From an uncultured Synechococcaceae cyanobacterium (GTDB taxonomy: Bacteria > Cyanobacteriota > Cyanobacteriia > PCC-6307 > Cyanobiaceae), in NCBI GenBank assembly GCA_902634405.1, contig CACPJY010000003.1, positions 80,205-144,204 on the forward strand: a stretch of DNA of 64,000 bases. Reading direction: 5' to 3'. The notes beneath the pieces were generated by a model. The model was not told where the DNA came from. It was given only the letters and a program-made list of their open reading frames with translations, and made no database searches. Position numbers and translations under genes: made by a program. Positions 43,690-53,253 of the stretch are shown piece by piece; position 1 is the stretch's first letter; each line of letters begins with the position of its first letter.

Positions 43690-44598
43690 TCAAAACTTAG
43701 TCCCCAGCTTTAACCTATAGATGTGCTCTTCACTAGGCTCCTTTATCTGGTCATAAATATTTTCATAACTCACAGTTGTGTAAAGATCTGATTGACTAGA
43801 CGGAAAGAATCGTATTGTTGTTAAAAACCTATTGCTAACATATGAGTAACTTGAAAATTGATTATTATATTTATTTTCGAGCAAAAACTCTAATTTTTTA
43901 TTTATAGCCCATTTAAAATCTGTCCCAAATGAAGCACCTGGCTCCATATCTCCACAGCTTGATACTTTATAGCAATCTCCTCCTCCATCAATCCACTCTA
44001 GGGATGGGCCAGCAGATAATCTAAGTTTGATTTGGTTGTTTTTAATTAACGCGTAAGCGATACCTGCTGATGAATTAACATCATTCACCCCTACTTTATT
44101 TAATGAATTGTATTCATAATCAGTGGAAAAGTACGAGGTCCATAAATCACCTATTGATCTGTCATACCTAATCTTAGTAAAAGATTTATTTACTCCAACA
44201 ACAGTTTCCTTCTGTGCTTCTGATGTTTGTTTAAAATCATATCGGCTACCTAAATTTAATTCTGTTTTTTTATCCTGATATTTTGTATTAATCTCTAGCA
44301 AGTATCCTAATGAATTACTTAATTGTGTACTAGAGCCATCTAAACCGAATTCAAAATTACTAGACCATGTCTTGATCTTAGGATAAACAATAAAAGATGT
44401 TTTTAATTCTATTTTACCCAAAAAGTCATGTAGAATTACTTTGATATCACCAGTACTTTCTTCTTTTAATAATTTGCCAGAGATTGAATCACCATTAATA
44501 AGCTTAAATATAACCTTCTCGGCATTCGCGGGTCCTGAAAAACATCCCAGACAGATTGCAGAAAACAACGAAAGGGGAAAGGATTTGAGAGCCTTCAA
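43690..44598 (-). CDS. DUF481 outer-membrane-type protein
   Basis: A 302-residue protein with a signal peptide (FPLSLFSAICLGCFSGPANA) and then alternating beta strands with a C-terminal aromatic residue (KLGTKF), typical of a DUF481 (YdiY-type) beta-barrel. NGDSISGKLLKEESTGDIKV at the mature start is the periplasmic domain seen in this family. A pair of cysteines lies in the loop GGDCYKVSSCGDM. Members are thought to be outer-membrane proteins of uncertain function. It starts at ATG and stands alone. Confidence 0.85.
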   Translation of the reverse strand: MKALKSFPLSLFSAICLGCFSGPANAEKVIFKLINGDSISGKLLKEESTGDIKVILHDFLGKIELKTSFIVYPKIKTWSSNFEFGLDGSSTQLSNSLGYLLEINTKYQDKKTELNLGSRYDFKQTSEAQKETVVGVNKSFTKIRYDRSIGDLWTSYFSTDYEYNSLNKVGVNDVNSSAGIAYALIKNNQIKLRLSAGPSLEWIDGGGDCYKVSSCGDMEPGASFGTDFKWAINKKLEFLLENKYNNQFSSYSYVSNRFLTTIRFFPSSQSDLYTTVSYENIYDQIKEPSEEHIYRLKLGTKF

Positions 44599-44862
44599 GG
44601 ATTAATTTGCTTCTTGTCTCCTAAGATGGGTCATAAGCTAGCCAATAGCTAGAAATTTTTAAGAAATATCTTTAACTCAATTTTTCCTAACTGAAATTAA
44701 AATTGTTCTGAAAGGAAAGGCTTTCAAACTTTTTCAAGGAGGTTCAAAAGCCTCTAATGAAAAAATTCAAGTAAATTGACATATGAGAAATAATTTAATG
44801 TTTAAACTCGCACTACTTTCAAAATTTGTCTGCATTATCAGATAGATATATAGATATAAGGT

Positions 44863-45327
44863 TCAGTTTCTCAACCAATTGGCCAATGCCTTCTCAGGGT
44901 TCTTAATTTCCTCAATCGATGTATAGAAGTAATCTTCCCAGTTAGAAGAAGGCATACCTGCAAAAAGCATCAAGTTGAGTGGATAATCTTCTGAATCAGA
45001 GCACTTTCTGAAGTCATCACGGAATAGAAAGGTTGGTTTTCTCAAGGCAATTGCGAGACCCAGTTCAACCATTACTCCTTCATCAGGTGGGGTGCCATTA
45101 ACTATGGCAAAGATAGCATCTGAGTTTTTCACATCATGAACATCAGCCATTGCTACTTTGTATGCCCAACCTGACTGAGAGCAATCAACTTGGTTATTGC
45201 GTTGGAATGGCTCCAACACTTCAGCACCTAACGACTCAAGACTAGATACAAAATCCGGGAGTAGTCTCATCTTCCATTGCCGTGAGAAGCCATAAGGAGA
45301 AGCTAAGTAGATTGTTTTTTTACTCAC
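44863..45327 (-). CDS. Nucleoside 2-deoxyribosyltransferase-like protein
   Basis: A 154-residue enzyme. KTIYLASPYGFSRQWK is the N-terminal strand and the ASPYG loop, and NSDAIFAIVNGTPPDEGVMVELGLAIALRKPTF holds the D-G-x-x-x-E-x-G motif with the catalytic Glu. These enzymes move deoxyribose between bases, or cleave deoxynucleosides, in salvage. It overlaps the phosphoribosyltransferase gene by 8 bases, so both act in one salvage step. Length fits the family. Confidence 0.85.
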   Translation of the reverse strand: MSKKTIYLASPYGFSRQWKMRLLPDFVSSLESLGAEVLEPFQRNNQVDCSQSGWAYKVAMADVHDVKNSDAIFAIVNGTPPDEGVMVELGLAIALRKPTFLFRDDFRKCSDSEDYPLNLMLFAGMPSSNWEDYFYTSIEEIKNPEKALANWLRN

Positions 45328-45721
45328 TACTTTTAGCCCTTGAACTTTTGTACGACTTCATGTCTAACTCACAACGACCTCTATTTTCCCATGGAAAAAC
45401 AAGCCACTCATCAAGACTAGTTACTTCGATAGCATTCCACCACTCAGGAGTGATTTTGCTATACCAAACAAAAGTGGTTATATCACGAACGTCATGTACT
45501 TGAGACAGAGTTTTACCTGTTTCATAAACATCATCAACCACAAGGCAACGAGCTTGTGGTTCCTCAAGCCAAGGAATATTCAATGAATGACTCATTGCTA
45601 CTGCTAAGCAAAGACCACCTCTAGGGAGACCATACACTCCGGAAAAATTTTTGTGCTTGCATGCTGCCGTCATAGAGGTGATACAAGAATCAAAGTCATC
45701 CCAACTAAGTATTCTCATCAA
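45320..45721 (-). CDS. Phosphoribosyltransferase-like protein
   Basis: A 133-residue protein with the PRPP-binding loop RCLVVDDVYETGKTLS (about residues 58-73) and YGLPRGGLCLAVAMSHSL, the GLPRGG segment of type I phosphoribosyltransferases. The C-terminus is basic and short. It probably converts a free base and PRPP to a nucleotide, or works with the adjacent deoxyribosyltransferase. The two genes overlap by 8 bases in an operon. Compact PRTases of this size occur in phages and bacteria. Confidence 0.8.
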   Translation of the reverse strand: MMRILSWDDFDSCITSMTAACKHKNFSGVYGLPRGGLCLAVAMSHSLNIPWLEEPQARCLVVDDVYETGKTLSQVHDVRDITTFVWYSKITPEWWNAIEVTSLDEWLVFPWENRGRCELDMKSYKSSRAKSSE

Positions 45722-45927
45722 TATTCAACCTGGTAAAATTCTTGCATTATCATAAATAAAATTTTATTTATCGGAGCTGAAAAGCTAATATTTTTGGAGA
45801 TCTTATAAGTCATATTAATGATTCAGATCATGTGAGAATTCTATATATAGTCCTGACTACCTAAAAATTATACTCCAACGTATATCCGGAAATAAGAATA
45901 ATGTATTTTCTTATATTTAAGATCCCT

Positions 45928-46272
45928 CTAAATCCCATTTAATGCTTCAGATAACTCCAAAATCTCGAGAAAGAAAATGGCGCTAATTGATGTCATAACA
46001 ACAATTAGCGCTCCACCTAACTTGATAACTTTTTGGTTTGAGTCAATCTGACATTTCTTGATCGAGCTATCAGTAGCTCCAAGTGGAAGGAAAATTATAC
46101 CAAGGATAATGATTCCAATCATTGCAATAATGACTTGTTCATTTATTGCACTAAGATTAATAGCTGAGCCCTTAAAACTATTTATAAAATTTTGGTACCA
46201 CAAGGCGGACTGCTGAAAAGCTCCTTCTTGTTGTAACTCCAGCAATGATTTAAGTTCGGCAAACATTGTCAT
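45928..46272 (-). CDS. Hypothetical membrane protein
   Basis: A 114-residue protein with two hydrophobic helices (EQVIIAMIGIIILGIIFLPL and ALIVVMTSISAIFFLEIL) joined by a polar loop with a lysine-rich part (SSIKKCQIDSNQKVIK). The N-terminal 40 residues are amphipathic. No family is recognised. It stands alone in AT-rich DNA. Confidence 0.55.
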   Translation of the reverse strand: MTMFAELKSLLELQQEGAFQQSALWYQNFINSFKGSAINLSAINEQVIIAMIGIIILGIIFLPLGATDSSIKKCQIDSNQKVIKLGGALIVVMTSISAIFFLEILELSEALNGI

Positions 46273-46589
46273 TATTCTGTATATAAATTAGTTATACTCT
46301 TTAGCCCAACTGACTACTACAAGTTAGATACATCTATTTAACTTCCGTCCTCTATAGGGAAAAGTGCCCTTCATACCCAGGGGAAGGGAAGAGACCTGGA
46401 AAAAGCTAATAGTATCTTTGCGACTAGAGATTTCTACTCATGCACAAACCTCTGTTTTTCATTCGAAGCTAGTTGGATTTAGGGTTTTCGAGAGAGTCGA
46501 GGCAACCGGCAGGTTAGAAAGAAGTGTAAACAAACCTACTTACTAGCAATAGTTTGACTTAAATTACATGATTATCAAAGTAATTATGA
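46273..46589. other. Intergenic stretch, no gene seen
   Basis: About 317 bases. A 60-codon frame (46364-46546) has an amino-acid mix unlike real proteins here and is rejected. No terminator is evident. Confidence 0.4.
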
Positions 46590-47069
46590 TTGCAAATGAT
46601 TGCAAAAATATTTAGAGCAGTATCTTCCACAATTATCTCTATAGCTTTAATTGCAATTTTATTTTCCGCTTGGACTACATATGTTATTATCTCTCAACCT
46701 TCAAAAGCAAATGAAATAAATAAAGTATTAGGAGATATTTATCAGAATCAGGTATCTTTTACTTTTAATATCATAGATCTAACAAAAATTCTAATAAGAG
46801 CCGAAATCATAGTAACCGAAGACAGCACAAAGCAAGATCAAAACCTTTTTGATGTAAGCGTATCCAGTGAAGATAGTCCGCAGCAAAATGAAGATTTAAT
46901 ATCCAAAAATATTCAGAGTTCTAAAGTTGACGAATTTTCAAACTCAATTGAGGAAGAGGAGAGTTCCTTCAAAACAACCTTGGAAGAGAACGAAGAAGTT
47001 AAAGGGTTAGATCATGGTCAAATAGAAATTCCTTTGAACGAAAACTTTAACGAGGAAAATAGCTTATGA
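46590..47069 (+). CDS. Membrane-anchored acidic hypothetical protein
   Basis: A 159-residue protein. A hydrophobic helix (STIISIALIAILFSAWTTYVI, about residues 13-33) anchors it. The part beyond residue 75 is extremely acidic and low in complexity (EDSTKQDQNLFD..., EEEESSFKTTLEENEE). It may serve as a periplasmic or lumenal disordered tail. Function unknown. It is not operonic with its neighbours. Confidence 0.5.
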   Translation: MQMIAKIFRAVSSTIISIALIAILFSAWTTYVIISQPSKANEINKVLGDIYQNQVSFTFNIIDLTKILIRAEIIVTEDSTKQDQNLFDVSVSSEDSPQQNEDLISKNIQSSKVDEFSNSIEEEESSFKTTLEENEEVKGLDHGQIEIPLNENFNEENSL

Positions 47070-47697
47070 AAGACTAAAGTCATGACTATCATCTTTCCTT
47101 GCTCCTGCAAGGCACCTCTCAGCTTTCATAATAAGGCCTATCTTCATAATCAGCGTCAGACAGCAAATATCACCGTAGACCTGCTCTAGTAATTAATAGG
47201 GATCATACTTTTCAAAATGCTCCTAGGTAATGGGATCTTGCTGTCCATCATGCCTAGTAATACAAAGTCGCATTCCAATAATCAACATTTTTATCCCTTT
47301 GTAGCTGTTTTCGGACTAGTGCGTAGTCACCAAAGAACTCTTAGACACTCTAACAACAACAGAATAAACTTTCGACCTTTTGAGTAAAAAAACTATAATC
47401 TCAAGATGTAAAATGCTTTTTTGTTTTAGTACAATCTGAAGGCCATATTTCGCGACTTAAAACTATAAACCGCATAAAGCAAATTATCTCAGTGTAGAAA
47501 GTAGGGTTGCGCTACCAGTGAAATAGTAAAGATCATAAACAATATTTTTTTATAAAAACTTTTGCAGTTTAATTCTCTTTATTTATTTGAGGCACAAATA
47601 ATAACTATTGATATAAGAAAAGTTTTTTCTGCAAAGTACTCAACTGGCATTGTTTAAAGTGAGTGCAAAAAACCTCGACACGTCTTATATTTAAAGG
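47070..47697. other. Gap with one doubtful 45-codon ORF
   Basis: About 630 bases. An ATG-to-TAA ORF of 45 codons at 47250-47387 (PSNTKSHSNNQHFYPFVAVF) is Asn/His-rich and without homology I know; it may be chance. The rest is AT-rich and gene-free, leading to the NP-repeat gene. Confidence 0.35.
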
Positions 47698-48021
47698 ATG
47701 TTCAATGTACCAATGAGTAATCACCACACAAGTGCTATTTCATTTTTTGCACTTGCAGTCACTCTAGCCATCTCACCTTCAATAAATGCTCAGATGCATC
47801 AAGATTCCTCAGGGAGGTATGTAAATCGCTTCGGAGGAAATATTTATGGCAATAGCAATATCAACCCTATGGCAAACCCAACCATCAATCCATTGGCTAA
47901 TCCTGAATTGAATCCAATGGTTAACCCTGCCATTAATCCAATGGCTAATCCGATTCTCAACCCATTGGCCAATCCTAATCTCAGTCCTCTTGGCGGAAAT
48001 CCTAAGGATTTCGGATACTAA
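47698..48021 (+). CDS. Secreted protein with 8-residue Asn-Pro repeats
   Basis: A 107-residue protein (the start may be the ATG at 47713). The hydrophobic N-terminus (about residues 11-31, ISFFALAVTLAISPSINA) is a signal peptide. The mature part, after a short SGRYVNRFGGNIYGN segment, holds six units of eight residues (about 55-102) with the pattern [IL]-[NS]-P-[ML]-x-x-N-P, for example INPMANPTINPLANPE. Such regular Asn-Pro repeats should form an extended or left-handed structure outside the membrane. I do not recognise a family, and its role could be structural or adhesive. Confidence 0.7.
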   Translation: MFNVPMSNHHTSAISFFALAVTLAISPSINAQMHQDSSGRYVNRFGGNIYGNSNINPMANPTINPLANPELNPMVNPAINPMANPILNPLANPNLSPLGGNPKDFGY

Positions 48022-48255
48022 ATCCTCAGGGCTAAATACCTAGAATTCAAGTTCCACTACGGAGTACTACTATGGATAAATGCTCTCAGGACCCCTCTGA
48101 GCTAATCAACCTGTTATTTGCCGGTGGTCGGCCAGTCCTACCTAACAATGCTTATTTCTAGCCATTGAGTGCTTAATGTAATTGATGTGATAAGCTTTTA
48201 TTAGATTTAATGTTTTACTAAAGCTTTTTTTTCGTATCATTTGATCTAAAAGTTT

Positions 48256-49002
48256 ATGACTTCTACACTTCCAAACGACAATATTAAAGGGGACCAACAA
48301 GATCAGATTTCTTGTAAACTAGTCTCTGAAATAATTCGTACACGCATCAAAGCTGATGGCGCAAGGTTCCATGCTAATGACAATATAGCTGATTATATTT
48401 TTGAAGGTGAACTAGAAATCCTAGAAAAAGAAGTTGCTTCAAGAGTAAGAGATTTACTTAAAACTTTATTGATAGATGTTGAAAAAGACCATAACACTCA
48501 AGAAACGGCTGAAAGAGTTTCTAGAATGTATATAAATGAGGTATTTAAAGGCCGGTTTTATAAGCAACCCAAAGTTACCAGCTTCCCAAATGATAAGAAC
48601 CTAGATGAAATCTATACAGTAGGTCCAATAACTGTTCGCTCAGCCTGTTCACACCATTTAGTCCCTATTTTAGGAGATTGTTGGATTGGCATTAAGCCAG
48701 GAAATAAAGTAATAGGTCTTTCTAAATTTGCACGGGTTGCTGACTGGGTCTTCTCTAGGCCTCATATTCAGGAAGAAGCTGTCATGATCCTTGCTGATGA
48801 AATAGAACGTTTATGTGAGCCTAAAGGGTTGGGTATTATTGTCAAAGCACAGCATTATTGTATGAAATGGCGTGGAGTGAAAGAACCAGAAACAAGCATG
48901 ATCAACTCTGTAGTTAGAGGAGATTTTCGTCATGATTCGAGCCTTAAGCAGGAATTCTTTGAACTAGTGAGACAACAGTCTAATATGGCTAAGAGTTATT
49001 AG
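48256..49002 (+). CDS. folE: GTP cyclohydrolase I
   Basis: A 248-residue enzyme. The conserved QETAERVSRMYINEVFKG, then the Zn-binding VRSACSHHLVPILGDCWIG (Cys and His) and YCMKWRGVKEPETSM (second Cys), are all present. It converts GTP to dihydroneopterin triphosphate, the first step of folate and pterin synthesis, as a cytosolic homodecamer. The start is an ATG; an N-terminal extension of about 50 residues before the core is common in cyanobacteria. It is separated from the oxygenase gene by about 136 bases. Confidence 0.95.
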   Translation: MTSTLPNDNIKGDQQDQISCKLVSEIIRTRIKADGARFHANDNIADYIFEGELEILEKEVASRVRDLLKTLLIDVEKDHNTQETAERVSRMYINEVFKGRFYKQPKVTSFPNDKNLDEIYTVGPITVRSACSHHLVPILGDCWIGIKPGNKVIGLSKFARVADWVFSRPHIQEEAVMILADEIERLCEPKGLGIIVKAQHYCMKWRGVKEPETSMINSVVRGDFRHDSSLKQEFFELVRQQSNMAKSY

Positions 49003-49138
49003 GTTACTGTTTCTTTATTTAAATTGATTAGTCTGCCTTTATATGATTTTCTCGAAAGAGAATCCTTCTCTACACATTGAAGCCTGGGAAGATTTTTAAA
49101 GGTTAATTGATTTCGAATCATTCTATTAAGGTGGCCAA

Positions 49139-49774
49139 TTGAAGCTAATTGCTTCCTATCGCAACCCTGGTTTCGAGGCTGTAGCCGACGGGGTAATGTC
49201 ATTCTTCGACCGACGTACTGATTTACATCGAAGTGGTGTCGTTTTCGGCAATAATTCCTCTTCTGACATTGACCAACCTGCCAAGATTTCAACTGATATA
49301 AGCCTTGTTGGGATTGATTCTTCAGATCCAGAAGCATTCGCGCTTTCAGATGTCATTCTTAAAGGTGTTGGGGCTGCTCTAGAAAAATACCTGCAAGATC
49401 GTCCGATGTTCAGAGAGTGCACTCCTGAAAAATGCCTCTTTGTGATGCCAATTTTTAATATCCAACGTTATCAACCTGGTGAAGGATTTAAGAGTTGGCA
49501 TTGTGATTGGACTATCAACGACGAGGCCACTGAGCCTGTTCATCGGGTTCTTGCTTGGATCCTTTACTGTAATGATATCGATTCGGCTGGTACCGAGTTT
49601 TATTGGCAGAACCACCATGAATCTGCAGAAAGAGGAAAACTCATCATTTTCCCAGCAGGGCCATCTCATATTCATCGTGGCAGGGTTAACGATAAAAAGA
49701 CGAAAACCATTGCGACAGGATGGATCAATTCAGGCAGTAGAGATGCTTATATTTCTCGATTAGCAATAGGTTGA
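49139..49774 (+). CDS. Fe(II)/2-oxoglutarate-dependent oxygenase
   Basis: A 211-residue protein with a TTG start. The iron triad reads HCDWTINDEATEPVHRVLAW (H-x-D near residue 121) and the distal His and Arg in GPSHIHRGRVNDKKTKTIATGW. This is the prolyl-4-hydroxylase-like layout with the YCNDID...GTEFYW strand between. The substrate is unknown. It lies between folE and an AEC transporter on the same strand, possibly one unit. Confidence 0.8.
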   Translation: MKLIASYRNPGFEAVADGVMSFFDRRTDLHRSGVVFGNNSSSDIDQPAKISTDISLVGIDSSDPEAFALSDVILKGVGAALEKYLQDRPMFRECTPEKCLFVMPIFNIQRYQPGEGFKSWHCDWTINDEATEPVHRVLAWILYCNDIDSAGTEFYWQNHHESAERGKLIIFPAGPSHIHRGRVNDKKTKTIATGWINSGSRDAYISRLAIG

Positions 49775-49836
49775 CATTTTTAGAGGAGCAAGTCATCACT
49801 TCGAGATCGTTCATTGATTTAATTTGAATAAATTAA

Positions 49837-50757
49837 ATGTTTCTTCTCCCACTTGTTAGTGAATTAATACCATTGATTGCACTTGGTTATATTATAGGTC
49901 GTTTAAATCCACAAGTTTCCGACAAAATAATTGCTCCTCTTATTGATTTTGGAATTCCAATAAGTTTAATTGGACTGATATTAAAAAATGGCCTTGATTG
50001 GCGACTTTTTGAAGCTTTATTCATGGCATTATTAGCAATTGGAATATTAATAATCTTAATTTGTGTTTGCAAACAAAATAGAAAACTTCTAGAAAGTCGA
50101 GTTTTGCTATTAGGAAGTGTTTTTGGCAATTCTGGATATCTAGGGATCCCTGTTGCCTTAGCAGTTCTGCCAAATGAGGCTCTCAATTCTAGTATTGGAT
50201 ATGACCTTGGCGCTACTTTACTTGTATGGAGCTTAGGGCCAATTCTTCTAGCAAATAAAGGCTTAAGAGTGAAAAGGGCAGAGCATTTAAAACACTTTTT
50301 TAATGCTTTTGCCAATAGTCCGGCCACTAAAGGCCTGATTGGAGCTTGGTTAATTCAATTGACTCCTTGGCGTGAACAAATTAGCTCTAATCTTTGGATC
50401 CCATCCAAAATTGTAATTCTACTTGCTTTAATCGTTGTAGGGATTCGTTTGGGTGCCTTTCAACCTAAGAACCTTTCAAATACGAGAAATTTCAATGAAA
50501 TAGTTCGAACATCTTTGTTTATAAAGCTCTTTGTTCTACCTACTTTAATGTTAGTTCTTTCAAAGGCTTTTGGATTACCACTTCTAATGTGTAGTGCACT
50601 TGTTTTGCAAGCTGCAACACCTACAGCTATTTCAGTTTTGTTGTTAGCTGAAGCAAATGGTAAGGAGCAAAATGTTGCTGCCTCCTTAATAACGTGGAGT
50701 ACTTTACTGGCTGTATTTACAATACCTAGTTGGGCATTATTCTTAACGCTTCAATGA
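49837..50757 (+). CDS. AEC family transporter
   Basis: A 306-residue integral membrane protein with about ten hydrophobic helices and the N-terminal LIPLIALGYIIGRLNPQVSDKI of auxin efflux carrier relatives. A central SVFGNSGYLGIPVALAVLP segment (GNSGxxGxP) is the typical signature loop of the fold, and APTA-like ATPTAISVLLLAEA appears near the C-terminus. Such carriers export organic anions or amino acid derivatives; the substrate is unknown. The start is an ATG. Confidence 0.85.
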   Translation: MFLLPLVSELIPLIALGYIIGRLNPQVSDKIIAPLIDFGIPISLIGLILKNGLDWRLFEALFMALLAIGILIILICVCKQNRKLLESRVLLLGSVFGNSGYLGIPVALAVLPNEALNSSIGYDLGATLLVWSLGPILLANKGLRVKRAEHLKHFFNAFANSPATKGLIGAWLIQLTPWREQISSNLWIPSKIVILLALIVVGIRLGAFQPKNLSNTRNFNEIVRTSLFIKLFVLPTLMLVLSKAFGLPLLMCSALVLQAATPTAISVLLLAEANGKEQNVAASLITWSTLLAVFTIPSWALFLTLQ

Positions 50758-50829
50758 AATATTGAACTATCCACGAAGGTCTATTGTATTGAGCTTATAA
50801 GAACTTTTGATCCATAAATAAGTCTATTT

Positions 50830-51015
50830 CTAACCTGGATTATTAGCTGAATTTAATCTTATCCAGTCAAAAATCAAATAAATGGCAAAAACGACTCCAA
50901 TATATAAAGGAAGCCTCGGAAATCTAACCAGCAAATTTGGTGTAAAGGATTTGTCCACCTTCATGGGCTTTTTAGGAGGCAAACCAAGTTCTTTTCTTCT
51001 TTTAGCTTCTCCCAT
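50830..51015 (-). CDS. DUF2839 small membrane protein
   Basis: A 61-residue protein. MGEAKRRKELGLPPKKP is the DUF2839 N-terminal signature, followed by one membrane helix (LPLYIGVVFAIYLIFDWI). The N-terminus should stay in the cytoplasm by its positive charge. The function is unknown; the family is found in cyanobacteria. A perfect 20-base tandem repeat lies in its upstream region. Confidence 0.85.
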   Translation of the reverse strand: MGEAKRRKELGLPPKKPMKVDKSFTPNLLVRFPRLPLYIGVVFAIYLIFDWIRLNSANNPG

Positions 51016-51870
51016 TGCTCACGCATTTTGTTCCTACAACCATCATGCCTTGAATTGGGACTATTTCCCTTGAATTGGGACTATTTCTGTTGCAGACGAC
51101 AATGACTCCAAAAAAGTGTTTTGGTGCTCATTAAAGGGAATCCTCCAACTTTCGATGAAAGGATCTATGGACCTTTCCCAGAGCAAAAAAAAAAGACCCT
51201 TGCGTAACTCGCTGGGCCTGGGTGATGGGGAACTTACTTTCTAAGAGAGATTGAGCTCAAAATCAACCCCCATAAGTAGTGTTTTTTCTAATGATATACA
51301 TAAGCGACGCTATAAATAGTGTATTTCTACTGATGACAAATACCTTGACAATGACTAAGGTCGGTTCAGCGGCCGGGTGATGGGGATCAAACGGCCAGAT
51401 AATGCAGAGCTCTTATCCAGGTGAGAGGCCTTTTTTATGAGAATTTTCATGTGAATGACTACTCTAGTGGTGTGATATTTATTTTATAAAAACTGGACAA
51501 TCATCCGTTAAATCAGTCAAATTTAGAGTATTTCTCTTCAATGATTTCTCCAAAAAGATCTTGCAGTAAGAAAACCTTCCTGAATGGATAACGGGTTTCA
51601 TCTCAATCGAAAGATTAAAAATAGTTCAGGCCAGGCGAAGCGTCCTAGGGAGTCTTACAAGCTCCCAAGTGAAGATCATTCTTAGAAAAGAGCCAAGGCG
51701 CTGAACAAAGCCATTTGAAGTGCACTACTGAGTCCAAGTCGAGTCTTTGGTCATTCATGAATTATCTAATTTGCATTAAGTTAATTCGACAAATATTTTA
51801 TTGAAGCATAGTTAAGGAATTAGTCACTGAACTTTGGGTGATTTAAATTCTTTAAAGTTGCAAAAAAGCT
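51016..51870. other. Long gene-free stretch with repeats and a possible small RNA
   Basis: About 855 bases. It contains a perfect two-copy tandem of 20 bases (51048-51087), a GC-rich element GGCCGGGTGATGGGG (51373-51387) that recurs inverted at 11981-11995, and a related GCCTGGGTGATGGGG at 51216-51230. A T6 run follows a short stem at about 51415-51437. It may hold small RNAs, but no ORF is convincing. Confidence 0.5.
51048..51087. repeat. Perfect 20-bp tandem duplication
   Basis: CCTTGAATTGGGACTATTTC is repeated exactly twice in a row just upstream of the DUF2839 gene. It is a recent duplication or a spaced regulatory element. Confidence 0.85.
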
Positions 51871-52536
51871 TTGGCTACTTTTTTAATTACGGGTTCCAAT
51901 CGAGGTATAGGGCTTGAATATTGCCGTCAATTAAAAGATAAAGGCCATGAAGTGATTGCTACATGTCGGGCATCGTCGAAAGAACTAGATGAACTTGGCG
52001 TCCAGGTAGAGACCGGTGTTGATATCAGCTCTGGGGCATCAGTCATCAACCTTAAAAGGAAACTAGAACGAACCCACATAGACGTTCTGATTCAAAATGC
52101 AGGGATAGCGGAATTCAATTCATTATTAACTCTAGACCCGGAAAGTGTGATTCGTCAGTTTCAGGTTAATGCTTTAAGTCCATTATGTTTTACTCAAGCG
52201 TTCCTTAGTAATATGGGGGAAGGCTCAAAAGTAGTTTTAATGGCTAGTCGAATGGGATCTATTGATGACAATACATCAGGAGGTTCCTATGGTTACAGAA
52301 TGTCTAAAGTTGCTCTTTGTATGGCTGGAAAATCCTTATCAATTGATTTAAAGCCTCAGGGGATTTCAGTAGCTATTTTACACCCAGGATTAGTCAGTAC
52401 GAGAATGACAGGATTCTCTTCTGGTGGAATAACTCCTAGACAATCTGTAAATGGACTTATTGAAAGAATTAATTCATTAACACTGGAGAATTCGGGTACT
52501 TTTTGGCATTCAAACGGACAGATCTTACCCTGGTAA
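51871..52536 (+). CDS. Short-chain dehydrogenase/reductase
   Basis: A 221-residue protein with a TTG start. The SDR cofactor motif is FLITGSNRGIGLEY (TGxxxGxG), NAG appears in IDVLIQNAGIAEF, the catalytic Ser lies in LMASRMGS, and YGYRMSKVALCMAG gives YxxxK. A LHPGLVSTRMTG segment follows. It reduces or oxidises a carbonyl with NAD(P)H; the substrate is unknown. The length suits classical SDRs. It stands alone after a long gap. Confidence 0.9.
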   Translation: MATFLITGSNRGIGLEYCRQLKDKGHEVIATCRASSKELDELGVQVETGVDISSGASVINLKRKLERTHIDVLIQNAGIAEFNSLLTLDPESVIRQFQVNALSPLCFTQAFLSNMGEGSKVVLMASRMGSIDDNTSGGSYGYRMSKVALCMAGKSLSIDLKPQGISVAILHPGLVSTRMTGFSSGGITPRQSVNGLIERINSLTLENSGTFWHSNGQILPW

Positions 52537-53253
52537 ATAGTAACTTGATGAATTTTGTTTTATAGCAACAAGTAATGGCTCTAGGCTAAATAAAGCAATA
52601 GATCAGCCTTAAATACCGTATTTTATTGAAAACGAGATCGAATAAGCATTAAGACGGATTGCTTTTTGTAGCATTCGATACATAATTTGCGAACTTCCAT
52701 TGCTATTGCTTATGCTGGCAATCTTGGCTGAGTTGCCTGAAGAAAGCTTATCGAGCCTGTTTCTAGAGCCTTGCCCAATGCTCCAAAGGCTTAAATGATC
52801 AATTCTTTTGATCTAGTTGTCATCTTTGATTTGCTCTAGAAGCTTACTAAGTTCATCCAAGAAAACTTTTGCTCAGGCTTAAAAAAGGAGCAATTGCATA
52901 AATAATTATTTCACAGCTCCTAGGCTAAGATTTCAATGAATGTTTATATTGGAGTCCTACTCTAAGCGTATTTTATTTATAAATAAACAAAATTATAATG
53001 CTCAAAAAAGTTTACTATTCTTTAACGAATTAAACACGTTAACTTTAGTTATGAATTCGAATCATTTGAAAAACCATGTTAAATATAAATTCCTTCAAAA
53101 GGAGTGGATTATGCATTTTAAACAAAGCACAACTTCTCCCACCTTCAGGAGAAAAGGAAAGGGAAATTCATTTAAATGCGTACCTTATATCCACAACTAT
53201 TACTAAATATATTGTAATTTCGATCAATTTCACAATCAACAGGAGGGTAAGCA
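52537..53253. other. Gene-free stretch
   Basis: About 716 bases. AT-rich spacer; the frames at 52940-53270 have no convincing protein composition. The ribosome binding site AGGAGGG for the next gene sits at its end. A longer RNA leader is possible. Confidence 0.4.

Noticed and set aside
46364..46546. 60-codon plus-strand ORF
   Set aside because: Composition is unlike neighbouring proteins, no ribosome binding site or recognisable motif is present, and it starts at GTG in a spacer.
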